From Amycolatopsis sp. NBC_00345 (GTDB taxonomy: Bacteria; Actinomycetota; Actinomycetes; Mycobacteriales; Pseudonocardiaceae), in assembly GCF_036116635.1 (NCBI RefSeq), contig NZ_CP107995.1, forward strand, positions 2,480,001-2,544,000: a DNA stretch of 64,000 bases, in the 5' to 3' direction. Below the pieces are notes generated by a model. The model was not told the origin of the DNA and made no database searches. It saw nothing but the letters and a program-made list of their open reading frames with translations. Of the stretch, positions 1 through 8,697 are shown piece after piece; position 1 is the first letter of the stretch, and the number at the start of each line of letters is the position of its first letter. A program made the position numbers and the translations under genes.

Positions 1-1
1 C

Positions 2-838
2 AGCGGGGGCGCGCCGCCCGACTCGTTCTGGGGTGACACCGGCAGCATCCCGGCGGCGCAGAACGTGCTCATGGTCAAGGTGCTCAACCAGACCAACGGC
101 AAGTACCCGGACAGCCAGGTGTTCTGGAGCTTCGGCGGCCAGACCCACTCGATCGCCGAGCAGCCCTACATCGACATGACCGCCAACTCGGCCGGCCGGA
201 TGTACTTCTACCTCGGCGCCCCGAACAGCCAGTACGCCGACTTCATCGAGTTCACCGTCGGCCCGGACGTGTTCAACGGCAACACCACCCGGGTGGACGC
301 GTTCGGCCTGAAGCTGGCCATGCGGCTGCACGCGCACGACGGCTTCGACACGCAGGTGGGCGACGACTACCAGACCTTCCAGGAGGACCGCTCGGCCACG
401 TTCGCGAAGTTCCAGGCCGAGGTGCCGACCGAGTTCAAGGGGCTGGCCACGGTGAACGCGCCGTACCGGATCCCGGCGCCGGGCAGCTCGCCGGACTTCC
501 GCGACGGCGGCCAGTACGCGAACTACTTCACCGCCTACGCCCAGTCGGTCGGGGTGAACGAGTCCACGTCGAACATCACCGGCTGCGCCGGCTCGCTGGC
601 CCAGAACGCCGCCCTGTGCGCGGCGCTGAACCGGCACACCGCGCAGCTGCCGCAGTCGCAGCAGCAGGACCCGGCGAACTTCTACCAGGCCGCCCCGGCG
701 AACTACTACGCGAAGTTCTGGCACGACCACGGCATCAACAGCCTCGCGTACGGCTTCCCGTACGACGACGTGGCGGGCCAGTCCTCGTTCGTCTCGCACG
801 GCGACCCGCAATGGCTGGAGGTCGCCGTCGGCTGGTGA
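2..838 (+). CDS. GH64-type beta-1,3-glucanase, C-terminal part (5' truncated by window)
   Basis: The reading frame is open from base 2, so the N-terminus (signal peptide and start) lies outside the window. The family (glycoside hydrolase 64, thaumatin-like fold, laminaripentaose-producing glucanases) hydrolyses beta-1,3-glucan outside the cell. Seen here: an FWSF motif at about 122-133, FIEFTVG with its Glu codon at 248-250, and TTRVDAFG with its Asp codon at 296-298. Their 16-residue spacing equals that of the catalytic Glu/Asp pair known for the family, so the enzyme is probably active. The two cysteines lie around 586 and 619. The gene ends just before palindrome A1. Family assignment is from motif recognition. 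Confidence 0.85.
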   Translation, partial: SGGAPPDSFWGDTGSIPAAQNVLMVKVLNQTNGKYPDSQVFWSFGGQTHSIAEQPYIDMTANSAGRMYFYLGAPNSQYADFIEFTVGPDVFNGNTTRVDAFGLKLAMRLHAHDGFDTQVGDDYQTFQEDRSATFAKFQAEVPTEFKGLATVNAPYRIPAPGSSPDFRDGGQYANYFTAYAQSVGVNESTSNITGCAGSLAQNAALCAALNRHTAQLPQSQQQDPANFYQAAPANYYAKFWHDHGINSLAYGFPYDDVAGQSSFVSHGDPQWLEVAVGW

Positions 839-845
839 CCGGCGC

Positions 846-897
846 GGACTCGTGAGTGTTTATGACGGTTCTAACCGTCCTAAACACTCACGAGTCC
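846..897. repeat. Palindrome family A, copy 1 (terminator-like)
   Basis: Two 25-base arms (846-870 and 873-897) face each other around a 2-base centre, with one mismatch (C where the other copies have A in the right arm). The right arm contains the TGA stop and last two codons (Asp-Ser) of the minus-strand gene ending at 888. It lies between convergent genes, consistent with a bidirectional terminator. Other copies are at 21497, 30683/31691 and 54449. Confidence 0.9.
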
Positions 898-1367
898 TGG
901 CAAACGAGCCCGGCCAGGTGGTGCAGCGAGTCGGCGAGGTGCCCGGGACCGAACGGCGGGAACTGGATCCGCTCCCGGACGACCGGCGGCACCTCTGACC
1001 AGTCGTAGGACAGCGTGACCGCGGTCTCGGACGGACCGACGGGGGCGAGATCGTAACGCCAGAACCAGCCGCCGAACTCCAGCCGGCCGTCGGCTTTCTC
1101 GCTCCCCGTGAGCCAGCCGATGGCGCGCGCCGGGTCGAAGACCTGGACCTTGTTGACGACCTGGTAGTCGCCGTCGGGATGGCGGGTGTGGTACATGGTC
1201 ATCCGGAAGAGCTGTCCCACCTCGGCCAGCGGCGCCCGTTCGACGGGTTCCCGGACCCAGCCGGTGCCGTCGATCGCGGCATGGGCCGCCGGGTCCGCCA
1301 GCACCGCGAACACCCTCGCGGCGGACGCGGCGACGGTCAGGGTCGCGCTGAGGTTCTCTTCGGCCAT
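888..1367 (-). CDS. SRPBCC (START/Bet v1-like) family protein
   Basis: This 159-residue protein has the SRPBCC layout: an N-terminal beta strand and helix (SATLTVAASAARVFAVLADP), a central VVNKVQVFDPARAIGWLTG segment typical of polyketide cyclase/dehydrase-like members, and a C-terminal helix. Such proteins bind hydrophobic ligands; no substrate can be named. ATG at 1367 is preferred over the in-frame GTG at 1376 because an AGGAG box lies 10 bases before it, whereas it would be 1 base from the GTG. The last codons (Asp-Ser-stop) are inside palindrome A1. A gap of about 115 bp separates it from the ABC operon. Confidence 0.75.
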   Translation of the reverse strand: MAEENLSATLTVAASAARVFAVLADPAAHAAIDGTGWVREPVERAPLAEVGQLFRMTMYHTRHPDGDYQVVNKVQVFDPARAIGWLTGSEKADGRLEFGGWFWRYDLAPVGPSETAVTLSYDWSEVPPVVRERIQFPPFGPGHLADSLHHLAGLVCQDS

Positions 1368-1481
1368 GGTGCGCACGCTCCTCTGGTGAGTGGCGACCGG
1401 CCCGTCGCCGGTCTCTCACCTTGACGACGAACGGGCCCGCCGCCGTCCGACAAGCACCGCGGAAGAAATTCCGGCCGATTC

Positions 1482-3092
1482 TCAAGCGTCGACGTGGGCA
1501 CCGCCCGGGATGGCGGCGAGCAGGTCACGCGTGTAGTCCTCGCGGGGATTGCCCAGCACCTCGTCGGCGGGGCCGAGTTCGAGCAGGCGGCCGGCGCGCA
1601 GGACGCCGACCTGGTCGGCCATCTCGCGGACCACGGCGAGGTCGTGCGTGATGAACAGGTAGGTCAGGCCCAGCTCGTCCTGCAGGTCCACCAGCAGCCG
1701 GAGGATCTGCGCCTGCACCGAAACGTCCAGCGCCGACACCGGCTCGTCCAGCACCACCAGGTCCGGGTTGAGCGACAGGGCCCGGGCGATCGCCGCGCGC
1801 TGGCGCTGGCCGCCGGACAGCTCGGCCGGACGGCGGCGTAGCGCGGCCGCCGGCAGCGCGACCTGGTCCAGCAGCTGCGCGACCCGGGCCCGCTGCTCGG
1901 TGCGGGAGCCGATGCCGAAGGCGCGCAACGGTTCCCCGACCACCTCCTCGATGCTGAAGCGCGGGTTCAGCGACGCGTACGGGTTCTGGTAGACGAGCTG
2001 GAACCGCCGCCGCAGCCGGCGCAGTTCCGCGGCGGGCAGCCGGGCGACGTCCTGGCCGTCGAAGGTGACGGTGCCCGCGCTCGGCGTTTCCAGGCCCACG
2101 GCCATGCGCGCGGTGGTGGTCTTGCCGGAGCCCGACTCGCCGACCAGCGCCAGCGTGCGGCCGCGCGTGAGCGCGAAGGTCACCCCGTCGACCGCGCGCA
2201 CCGAGCGCGGCGCGGAACCGTTGCGTGGCAAGGCGAAGGTCTTCACCAGGCCGTCGACGGACAGCAGCACGTCCGGGCCTTCCTCGCGGCGCGGGCGCAG
2301 CGGCTCGCGCGTGAGGCTGGGCGCCGCGGCCAGCAGCCGCCGGGTGTACGGCTCGGCGGGCGCGGCCAGGATCTCCCGCGCCGGGCCCTGCTCGACGATG
2401 CCGCCCTGCGACATCACCGCGATCCGCGCGGCCCGGTCGGACGCCACGCCGAGGTCGTGGGTGATCAGCAGCACGGCGGTGCCGGACTCGGCGGCGAGCG
2501 CCTCCAGGTGGTCGAGGATCTCCCGCTGCACGGTCACGTCCAGCGCGCTGGTGGGCTCGTCCGCGATGATCAGCTTCGGCCGCCCGGCCAGCGCGATCGC
2601 GATCAGCACCCGCTGCCGCAGCCCGCCGGACAGCTCGTGCGGGTACTGCCGCGCCCGCACCTCGGCCCGGTCGACGCCGGCGCGGCGCAGCAGCTCGACG
2701 GCCTGGCCCGCGGCCGCCCGGCGCGGCGCGAGCCGGTGGATCAGCAGCACCTCGGCGACCTGGTCGCCGATCCGCCGGACCGGGTCGAGCGACACCGTCG
2801 GGTCCTGCGGCACCAGCGCGATCTCCGTGCCCCTGACCGCCTGCCAGTCCTTTTCGGACAGACCGGTCAGGTCGCGCCCGGCGAAGGTGATCCGGCCGGC
2901 GGTCACCCGGCCGCCGCGGGGGAGCAGGCCGATCACGGCGTGCGCGGTGGTGCTCTTGCCAGAGCCGGATTCGCCGACCACGGCGACGATCTCACCGGCC
3001 TCGACGCTCAGGCTCACCCCGTGCACGGCGGGCACCACGCCGGACCGGGTGTGGTAGGCCACGCCCAGGTCCGTGATCTCGAGCAGGCTCAT
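1482..3092 (-). CDS. ABC transporter ATP-binding protein, fused dipeptide-type (DppD-DppF)
   Basis: Two complete ABC ATPase domains lie in one 536-residue chain. Domain 1 has Walker A GESGSGKST at residues 40-48 and a signature LSGG near 152; domain 2 has Walker A GESGSGKTT near 318 and LSGGQRQR further on. Each half has a Walker B Asp-Glu-Pro, and each ends in the C-terminal extension typical of oligopeptide/nickel (Opp/Dpp) ATPases. It energises the importer formed with the two permeases and lipoprotein encoded upstream (bases 3089-6508). ATG at 3092 overlaps the permease stop by four bases (ATGA), indicating translational coupling. The solute could be a peptide, nickel-chelate or other PepT-family substrate; the sequence does not decide. 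Confidence 0.92.
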   Translation of the reverse strand: MSLLEITDLGVAYHTRSGVVPAVHGVSLSVEAGEIVAVVGESGSGKSTTAHAVIGLLPRGGRVTAGRITFAGRDLTGLSEKDWQAVRGTEIALVPQDPTVSLDPVRRIGDQVAEVLLIHRLAPRRAAAGQAVELLRRAGVDRAEVRARQYPHELSGGLRQRVLIAIALAGRPKLIIADEPTSALDVTVQREILDHLEALAAESGTAVLLITHDLGVASDRAARIAVMSQGGIVEQGPAREILAAPAEPYTRRLLAAAPSLTREPLRPRREEGPDVLLSVDGLVKTFALPRNGSAPRSVRAVDGVTFALTRGRTLALVGESGSGKTTTARMAVGLETPSAGTVTFDGQDVARLPAAELRRLRRRFQLVYQNPYASLNPRFSIEEVVGEPLRAFGIGSRTEQRARVAQLLDQVALPAAALRRRPAELSGGQRQRAAIARALSLNPDLVVLDEPVSALDVSVQAQILRLLVDLQDELGLTYLFITHDLAVVREMADQVGVLRAGRLLELGPADEVLGNPREDYTRDLLAAIPGGAHVDA

Positions 3093-3925
3093 CGTTCGCT
3101 CCGTTCACCGTCGAAGGCCCGGGAGAGCCGGTTGGTGGCCAGTACCACCGCGGCGACGGTCAGCCCCGGGAACGTGGTCATCCACCACGCGGTGGCCAGG
3201 AAGTTGCGCCCGCCCGCCACCAGCGCGCCCCACTCGGGGGTCGGCGGCGTCGCGCCGAAGCCGAGGAAGCTCAGCGCCGACACCTCCAGCACCGCGGTGC
3301 CGAACGTGATCGTGGCGAGCACCAGCACCGGGCCGAGCGCGTGGGGCAGCACGTGCCGGCCCAGCACGCCGGTCCAGCGCACGCCGCCGGCGCGGGCGGC
3401 CTCCACGAACACCCCCGTGCGCACGCGCAGCACCTCTGCGCGCATCAACCGCGCGAACGCGGCCAGGTTGGCCACGCCCACGGCGATCGCGACGTTCGTG
3501 GTGCCGAACCCGAGCCCGGTCACCAGCGCGAGGGAGAGCAGGATCGCCGGGACGGCCTGCAGCACGTCGACCACCCGCATCACCAGCCCGTCGAGCCAGC
3601 CGCCGCGGAAGCCGGCCAGCAGCCCCACGGCCGCGCCCGTGACCAGTGCCACCAGTACGGCGAGCACGGTGGCGCGCAAGGACAGCGACGCGCCGTGCAC
3701 CACTCGCGCGAAGACGTCGCGGCCGGTCTCGTCGGTGCCGAACAGGTGCGCGCCGGACGGGCCCTGGAGCCGTTCGGCCGGGACGCCCGAGATCGGGTCG
3801 TAGGACGTGAACAGCGCCGGGGCGAAAGCGGCCAGCAGCACCGCGGCGAGGACCAGCACCGAGAGCACCAGCCCCGGGCGGCGGACCAGGAACCGGCTGT
3901 TCTGGCGCAGAGCGAGGTCAGCCAT
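3089..3925 (-). CDS. Peptide/nickel-type ABC permease (DppC-like)
   Basis: A 278-residue inner-membrane protein with an N-terminal transmembrane helix (about 18-40), the family's HLFGTDETGRDVFARVVHG periplasmic motif, and four to five further helices. The EAA loop that docks the ATPase reads EAARAGGVRWTGVLGRHVLP. It forms a heterodimeric channel with the DppB-like protein encoded by the preceding gene, whose 3' end it overlaps by 8 bases, and it overlaps the ATPase gene by 4 bases. Length and motifs are normal for DppC. Confidence 0.92.
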   Translation of the reverse strand: MADLALRQNSRFLVRRPGLVLSVLVLAAVLLAAFAPALFTSYDPISGVPAERLQGPSGAHLFGTDETGRDVFARVVHGASLSLRATVLAVLVALVTGAAVGLLAGFRGGWLDGLVMRVVDVLQAVPAILLSLALVTGLGFGTTNVAIAVGVANLAAFARLMRAEVLRVRTGVFVEAARAGGVRWTGVLGRHVLPHALGPVLVLATITFGTAVLEVSALSFLGFGATPPTPEWGALVAGGRNFLATAWWMTTFPGLTVAAVVLATNRLSRAFDGERSER

Positions 3926-4880
3926 CAGCAGTCACCCTCTCCCGGACAACGGCCACTCGCGGGTCGAGCAGCGGGTACAGCAGGTCGACGGCGAGGTTGA
4001 GCAGCACGAAGAACAGCGCGGACAGCACGATCACCGCCTGCACCACCGGGATGTCCTGCGCGGTGACGGCCGAGGTGGTGACCCGGCCGATGCCGTCGCG
4101 GGAGAACACGGTCTCGGTCACCACGGACCCGGCGAGCAGGTTGCCCGCGACCACGCCGACGAGGGTCAGCGCGGGCAGCCCCGCGTTGCGCAGCGCGTGT
4201 CCGAAGTGGACACGGCGGCGGCTCGCGCCCTTCGCGCGGGTGATCTCGATGTAGGGCTCGGCGAGCTGCGTGCGCAGGCTCTTCGCGAGCACCTGGGCGA
4301 TGATCGCGCCGGTCGGCAGCGCGAGCGTGACCGCGGGCAGCACCAGCGACGCGAACCCGTTCGCGCCCAGCGCCGGGAACAGCCGCAGCCGGAAGGAGAA
4401 CAGCTGGATCAGCAGCAGCCCCACCCAGAACGTCGGCAGCGAGGTGCCCAGCGGCGGCAGCGACAGCAGGAACTGGCTCACCGCCCGTACCCGCGTGTAG
4501 GTCCCGAGGATCGCGACCCCGCCACCGAGCACGACGGCGAGCACCAGCGCCAGGCCGGTGACGGCGAACGTCGGCGGCAGGGCGGTCAGGACCATGTGCG
4601 TGGCGTCGTCGCCGGTCGAGACGGACGTGCCGAAGTCGCCGTGCAGCGCGTCGAGCAGGCGTTTCCCGTACTGCACCAGGATCGGCTCGTCGAGGCCGTA
4701 CTGCGCGCGGGCCGCCGCGATCTGCTGTGGTGTCGCGGTGATGCCGCCTTCGGCGTTGCCGAGCTTGGTGAGCACGGCGTCGCCGGGCAGCAGGTAGAGG
4801 ATCACGAACGAGAGCGTGAACGCCGCCCACAGCACGACCACGGCCTGCAGGAGCCGGCGGACCACCGGGTGCACTCTCAC
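3918..4880 (-). CDS. Peptide/nickel-type ABC permease (DppB-like)
   Basis: About 320 residues, six predicted transmembrane helices. It has the DppB N-terminal pattern (helix ending in LLPGD, then a periplasmic loop with YGLDEPILVQYG) and an EAA loop (ITRAKGASRRRVHFGHALRN). I place the start at GTG 4880, where GTGA overlaps the lipoprotein stop by four bases; an in-frame GTG at 4895 would add five residues. It pairs with the DppC-like permease downstream. Confidence 0.9.
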   Translation of the reverse strand: MRVHPVVRRLLQAVVVLWAAFTLSFVILYLLPGDAVLTKLGNAEGGITATPQQIAAARAQYGLDEPILVQYGKRLLDALHGDFGTSVSTGDDATHMVLTALPPTFAVTGLALVLAVVLGGGVAILGTYTRVRAVSQFLLSLPPLGTSLPTFWVGLLLIQLFSFRLRLFPALGANGFASLVLPAVTLALPTGAIIAQVLAKSLRTQLAEPYIEITRAKGASRRRVHFGHALRNAGLPALTLVGVVAGNLLAGSVVTETVFSRDGIGRVTTSAVTAQDIPVVQAVIVLSALFFVLLNLAVDLLYPLLDPRVAVVRERVTADG

Positions 4881-6508
4881 GAGGCCGACACCCACGCGTC
4901 GAACAGCTGCAGCCGCGACGAGGCCTCGAAGCCCACGCCGCTCGCGTTCGGGCCGAGCGCGAGCACCTGTGTCAGCTCGAACACGGGGATGGCGTACGCC
5001 TGCTCGACGATCAGCCGCTGCGCCTGCTCGGCGGCCGGCTTGCGGGCGGCCGCGTCGACGGTCGCGGACTGCTGGTCGAGCACGGTGTCGAGCGGGTTGC
5101 CCGCGGGCAGCTTGCTGCGGTTGCTCGTCTTGGTGGAGAACTGCTGGCGCAGGATGTCCGGGTCGGCGCGGGTCACGTTGTACCAGAGGAAGTCATAGTT
5201 CCCGGACTGCTGCAGCTGCGTGGCCTCGGCGTTGGTGTGCAGCTGGATCTGCAGGTCGAAGCCGATCTTGCGCAGCTGCTGCTGGATCAGCTCCAGCACG
5301 CTCTGGTTCTGGTTGAAGACCGCGGAGAAGATCACCGCCGCGCTCAGCCGCTGCCCGTTCTTCGTGCGGATGCCGTCGGGGCCCGGGACCCAGCCGTCGG
5401 CCTGCAGCAGCGCCTCGGCGCCGGCCTGGTCGTAGGCGAGGTCCTTCGACAGGTCGGTGTACAGCGGGGTGGCCGAGCCCAGGATGCTGGTGGCCGGCTT
5501 GTAGTTCTTGGTCAGCACGGTGTTCGTGACCTCGGGCCGGTTGATCCCCTTCGACACCGCCTGGCGGACCTTCGTGTCGGCGAGCACCCCGCGCGTGACG
5601 TTCGCGTGCAGGTTGAACACGATGCCCGGGTTCGGCCGCACCGGCTCGGTGAAGCCGCCGCCGGCGGAGAACTGCGGCTCGTCGACGGGCTGGACGTCGG
5701 TGATCGCGTCGAGCTGGCCGGAGGCGAGGCTGCCGGTGCGCACACCGGGCTCGGGCACGATCTTGTAGTCGACCTTGTCCAGGTAGGCCTCGCCCTGGTG
5801 CGACCACAGCGGGGAGCCCCAGTGGTAGCCGGTGCGCTTGGAGAGCACGACCTCCTGGTTGGGCTTGAAGCTGGTGAAGACGAACGGGCCGGAGCCGACC
5901 AGCCCTTCGCCCTGGCAGCGCTGTTCGGCGGTCTTCTTGTACGTCGCGGGCGCCAGCACGCCGAGCGACATCGTGGAGCTGGCTTGGAGGAACTGCGCGC
6001 TGGGCGCGGAGAAGTCGATCCGCACGGTGGCCGGGTCGACGACCGTGGAGCTCTGGTACGTGGCGAGGTAGCTGGCGCCGAGCAGGGCCTTCGCGCCGAG
6101 CGCCTTGATGCCGTCGAAGCTGGTCTTCACGGCGCTCGCGTCGACCGGGGTGCCGTCGGAGAACGTCGCGCCGGGCTTGAGGTGGAAGGTGAAGCTGGTG
6201 GAATCGGCGTTCACCGTCCACTTGTCGGCGAGCCACGGCGTGATCGCGCCGGTCTTCGGGTCCTGGTCGGTGAGCGAGTCCACGAGCTGGCGCCCGACGT
6301 TCAGCGCGGCGTTGGTGCTCACCTGCTGCGGGTCGAGGCAGTCCGGATTGGACGAGATGCCGAGCCGCAGCGTGCCGCCCGGACGCGGTGGCCCGGCGTC
6401 GCCCGCGCCGGCCCCGCCCGCCGACGCGCAGGCGGTGAGCAGCAGGAGCGGAAGCGCCAGTGCCGGCGCGGCGGCGCGCAGGAAACGGGATGGGGGGTGG
6501 CCGGGCAC
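4877..6508 (-). CDS. ABC transporter substrate-binding lipoprotein, SBP family 5
   Basis: A 543-residue lipoprotein and first gene of the importer operon. The N-terminus has a hydrophobic stretch ending in the lipobox LTAC (cleavage before Cys), anchoring it to the outside of the membrane. The mature part has the family 5 pattern (GGTLRLGISSNPDCLDPQQ, LADKWTVNADSTSFTFHLKPG, GSGPFVFTSF). The reading frame is open further upstream, but GTG 6508 is chosen because a perfect AGGAGG sits 6 bases before it and the signal peptide begins there. The binding-pocket substrate cannot be read from sequence. Confidence 0.9.
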   Translation of the reverse strand: MPGHPPSRFLRAAAPALALPLLLLTACASAGGAGAGDAGPPRPGGTLRLGISSNPDCLDPQQVSTNAALNVGRQLVDSLTDQDPKTGAITPWLADKWTVNADSTSFTFHLKPGATFSDGTPVDASAVKTSFDGIKALGAKALLGASYLATYQSSTVVDPATVRIDFSAPSAQFLQASSTMSLGVLAPATYKKTAEQRCQGEGLVGSGPFVFTSFKPNQEVVLSKRTGYHWGSPLWSHQGEAYLDKVDYKIVPEPGVRTGSLASGQLDAITDVQPVDEPQFSAGGGFTEPVRPNPGIVFNLHANVTRGVLADTKVRQAVSKGINRPEVTNTVLTKNYKPATSILGSATPLYTDLSKDLAYDQAGAEALLQADGWVPGPDGIRTKNGQRLSAAVIFSAVFNQNQSVLELIQQQLRKIGFDLQIQLHTNAEATQLQQSGNYDFLWYNVTRADPDILRQQFSTKTSNRSKLPAGNPLDTVLDQQSATVDAAARKPAAEQAQRLIVEQAYAIPVFELTQVLALGPNASGVGFEASSRLQLFDAWVSAS

Positions 6509-6800
6509 GGAGATCCTCCTGTGGTGGGGACGGCGCAGTCTTCGCGCCGCCGCCAGCTCACACCGGCCCGGCGGCGAGCTGAACCCCTTTCCAGGATGTG
6601 GACGGGCTTCCCAGACTCCGGCCACCGGCGAACATCTCGTTGACAGGCAAGGGAAAGAGTGCAGTGCCGGTGCGGGAACCGTGAGCAGGGAACGGGTTTG
6701 TACGTCCAGCCTGTCCAGTCCGCGGGATCGGCGCCAGTCTTCAGGGTGAACGAGCGGGGCCGGCCGTTGACCCCGGGCCGATCCGTGCCGCTGATGGGTC
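6509..6800. other. Divergent intergenic region with structured leader of the ABC operon
   Basis: This 292-base region separates the lipoprotein gene (leftward) and the MFS gene (rightward). Near the lipoprotein start the minus strand can form a hairpin (GGCGC/GCGCC around a 7-base loop) and a larger GCCGCC/GGCGGC stem upstream of it. I do not recognise a known riboswitch. The only exact -35-like hexamer found (TTGACA at 6640 on +) lacks a good -10. Confidence 0.4.
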
Positions 6801-7976
6801 ATGACCTTGACCCGGTCCGCGCCGCCCGGTGCCCGGTGGCGGCAGCTCGCGGTGCTTTCGGTGGTGCAGGTGGCCGCGATGAGCGTGTGGTTCTCGGCGT
6901 CCGCGGTGGGGCCGGCGCTGCGGGCCGAATGGTCGCTGCCGGCGGAGCAGGCCGTGCTGCTGACCATTTCGGTGCAGGCCGGGTTCGCCGCGGGGGCCGT
7001 GGGATCCGCCACGCTGAACCTGGCCGACCGCGTCCGGCCGCCGGTGCTGATCGGCTGCGGCGCGGCGACGGCGGCGCTCGCCACGGCGGTGTTCCCCTGG
7101 CTCGGTCCGGTGCCGTGGCTCGCGGTGGTGCTGCGGTTCGGCACCGGCGCGGCGCTGGCGTTGGTGTACCCGGTCGGGATGAAGGTCGTGGTGTCGTGGT
7201 TCCCGCGGCGGCGCGGGCTCGCGCTCGGCGTGCTGCTCGCCGCGCTGACCCTCGGCTCCGCGCTGCCGAGCCTGCCGGCGGTGCTGGGCCCGCTGAGCTG
7301 GCGGGCGACCCTGCTGTCGGCCGCGGCGCTCGCCGTGCTCGGCGCGGTGGTGGCGCTCGGCTGGGTCCGCACCGGCCCCGGGCTGCTGCCCTCGCCGCCG
7401 TGGCGGCCGCGGTACCTGCTGCGGATGTTCGCCGACCGGCGCCAGCGCCTGGTGTGCCTGGGCTACTTCGGGCACATGTGGGAGCTGTACGCGTTGTGGG
7501 CGTGGCTGCCGGCGTACCTCGCGGCCGCCGGCGCGGCGGACTGGTTGCCGTTCCTCGTGATCGGCGGCTGTGGTGCCGTCGGCTGCCTGCTCGGCGGCAC
7601 GCTGTCCGACCGCTGCGGCCGCCCGCTCGTGGCGCAGGCGGCGCTGGTCACGAGCGGCGTCTGCGCGGTGGCGTCGTACCCGCTGTTCGGGACGGCGGCG
7701 TTCGTGCCGCTGGTGCTCGTGTGGGGCGTCGCGGTGATCGCGGACTCCGGCCAGTTCTCCGCGGCGCTCGCCGAACTGGCCGACGCGCGGTACGTCGGCA
7801 CCGCGCTGAGCACGATGACGGCGCTCGGCTTCCTGCTCAGCGGCGTGACGATCCAGCTGGTGCCGCCGCTGGCCGGGGCAGTCGGCTGGCGGGCGGCGGT
7901 ACCGGTCCTCGCGGTCGGGCCGCTGCTCGGCGCCGTCGCGATGAAACGGCTGCGCTCGCTCAGCCGGCCGGGCTGA
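6801..7976 (+). CDS. MFS transporter
   Basis: A 391-residue membrane protein with about 12 hydrophobic segments and the MFS loop signature between helices 8 and 9 (GGTLSDRCGRP). The N-terminal half contains the motif-A equivalent around LADRVRPP. It resembles small CynX/NimT-like or sugar/aromatic acid MFS proteins; the substrate is unknown. ATG 6801 begins the conserved first helix region. It is divergent from the ABC importer operon and may or may not be co-regulated. Confidence 0.82.
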   Translation: MTLTRSAPPGARWRQLAVLSVVQVAAMSVWFSASAVGPALRAEWSLPAEQAVLLTISVQAGFAAGAVGSATLNLADRVRPPVLIGCGAATAALATAVFPWLGPVPWLAVVLRFGTGAALALVYPVGMKVVVSWFPRRRGLALGVLLAALTLGSALPSLPAVLGPLSWRATLLSAAALAVLGAVVALGWVRTGPGLLPSPPWRPRYLLRMFADRRQRLVCLGYFGHMWELYALWAWLPAYLAAAGAADWLPFLVIGGCGAVGCLLGGTLSDRCGRPLVAQAALVTSGVCAVASYPLFGTAAFVPLVLVWGVAVIADSGQFSAALAELADARYVGTALSTMTALGFLLSGVTIQLVPPLAGAVGWRAAVPVLAVGPLLGAVAMKRLRSLSRPG

Positions 7977-8053
7977 GGTCTTCGAGGAACTCCAGGCGGT
8001 TGCCCACGGCGTGGACGAGACCGACCGCTGTCGCGCGCGGCGAGCAACGGGGG

Positions 8054-8104
8054 CCGTCAAGGACTCCTTACCCGCGTGGGACGCGGGTAAGGAGTCCTTG
8101 ACGG
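8054..8104. repeat. Palindrome family B, copy 1 (terminator-like)
   Basis: Two arms starting CCGTCAAGGACTCCTTACCC and its complement flank a short centre containing GTGGGA. It lies between convergent genes (MFS and msrA), as expected of a bidirectional terminator. Copies at 34231 and 55555 differ by paired changes. Confidence 0.85.
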
Positions 8105-8112
8105 TTGTTGAC

Positions 8113-8165
8113 GCCCTGAAGGCCACCTTGAGGGCGCGCTATGCCCTGAAGGTGGCCTTCAGGGC
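8113..8165. repeat. Inverted repeat (third type), 17-base perfect arms
   Basis: GCCCTGAAGGCCACCTT (8113-8129) faces AAGGTGGCCTTCAGGGC (8149-8165) across a 19-base loop. It follows palindrome B1 directly and ends six bases before the msrA stop codon, so the two hairpins form a tandem terminator-like block. Confidence 0.8.
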
Positions 8166-8170
8166 ATAGG

Positions 8171-8677
8171 TCAGGCGGTCGCCCGCTTGGGCAGTTTCCA
8201 GCCGGGGCGGGGGAAGTGGCAGGTGTAGCCGTTGGGGATTTTCTGGAGGTAGTCCTGGTGTTCGGGTTCGGCTTCCCAGAAGTCTCCGGCGGGGGTGACT
8301 TCGGTGACGACCTTGCCGGGCCAGAGGCCGGAGGCTTCGACGTCGGCGATGGTGTCGGCGGCGACCTTTTTCTGGTCGTCGTCGGTGTAGTAGATCGCTG
8401 AGCGGTAGCTGGCGCCGAGGTCGTTGCCCTGGCGGTTCTTGGTGGTGGGGTCGTGGACCTGGAAGAAGAATTCGAGCAGGTTCCGGAAGTCGGTCCGCTC
8501 GGGGTCGTAGAGGACCTCGATGGATTCGGCGTGGTTGCCGTGGTTGCGGTAGGTGGCGTGGGGGATCTCGCCGCCGGTGTAGCCGACGCGGGTGGCGACG
8601 ACTCCGGGCTGGTGGCGGAACAGCTCCTCCATGCCCCAGAAACAGCCGCCCGCGAGAATCGCCTTCTTCGTCGTCAT
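8171..8677 (-). CDS. msrA: Peptide-methionine (S)-S-oxide reductase MsrA
   Basis: Reduces methionine-S-sulfoxide in proteins, repairing oxidative damage in the cytoplasm. The 168-residue chain carries the catalytic GCFWG motif with the nucleophilic Cys at residue 12, the YRNHGNHAESIEVLYDP block, and the DLGASYRSAIYY stretch. The start is ATG 8677, ten residues before the active-site motif as is usual; the open frame extending far upstream is a shadow. It is a single gene, convergent with the MFS gene and tandem with the LysR gene 20 bases upstream. Confidence 0.95.
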   Translation of the reverse strand: MTTKKAILAGGCFWGMEELFRHQPGVVATRVGYTGGEIPHATYRNHGNHAESIEVLYDPERTDFRNLLEFFFQVHDPTTKNRQGNDLGASYRSAIYYTDDDQKKVAADTIADVEASGLWPGKVVTEVTPAGDFWEAEPEHQDYLQKIPNGYTCHFPRPGWKLPKRATA

Positions 8678-8697
8678 GACGCCATCGTAACCACGCC

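Noticed and set aside
6640..6668. Promoter for the MFS gene from TTGACA at 6640
   Set aside because: No acceptable -10 at 16-18 bases; the position is also far from the start codon.
7977..8053. Minus-strand tail encoding about 25 plausible residues before palindrome B1
   Set aside because: Reads like a protein remnant (AVGLVHAVGNRLEFLED) but has no start and only 25 codons; could be a degraded gene, insufficient to call.
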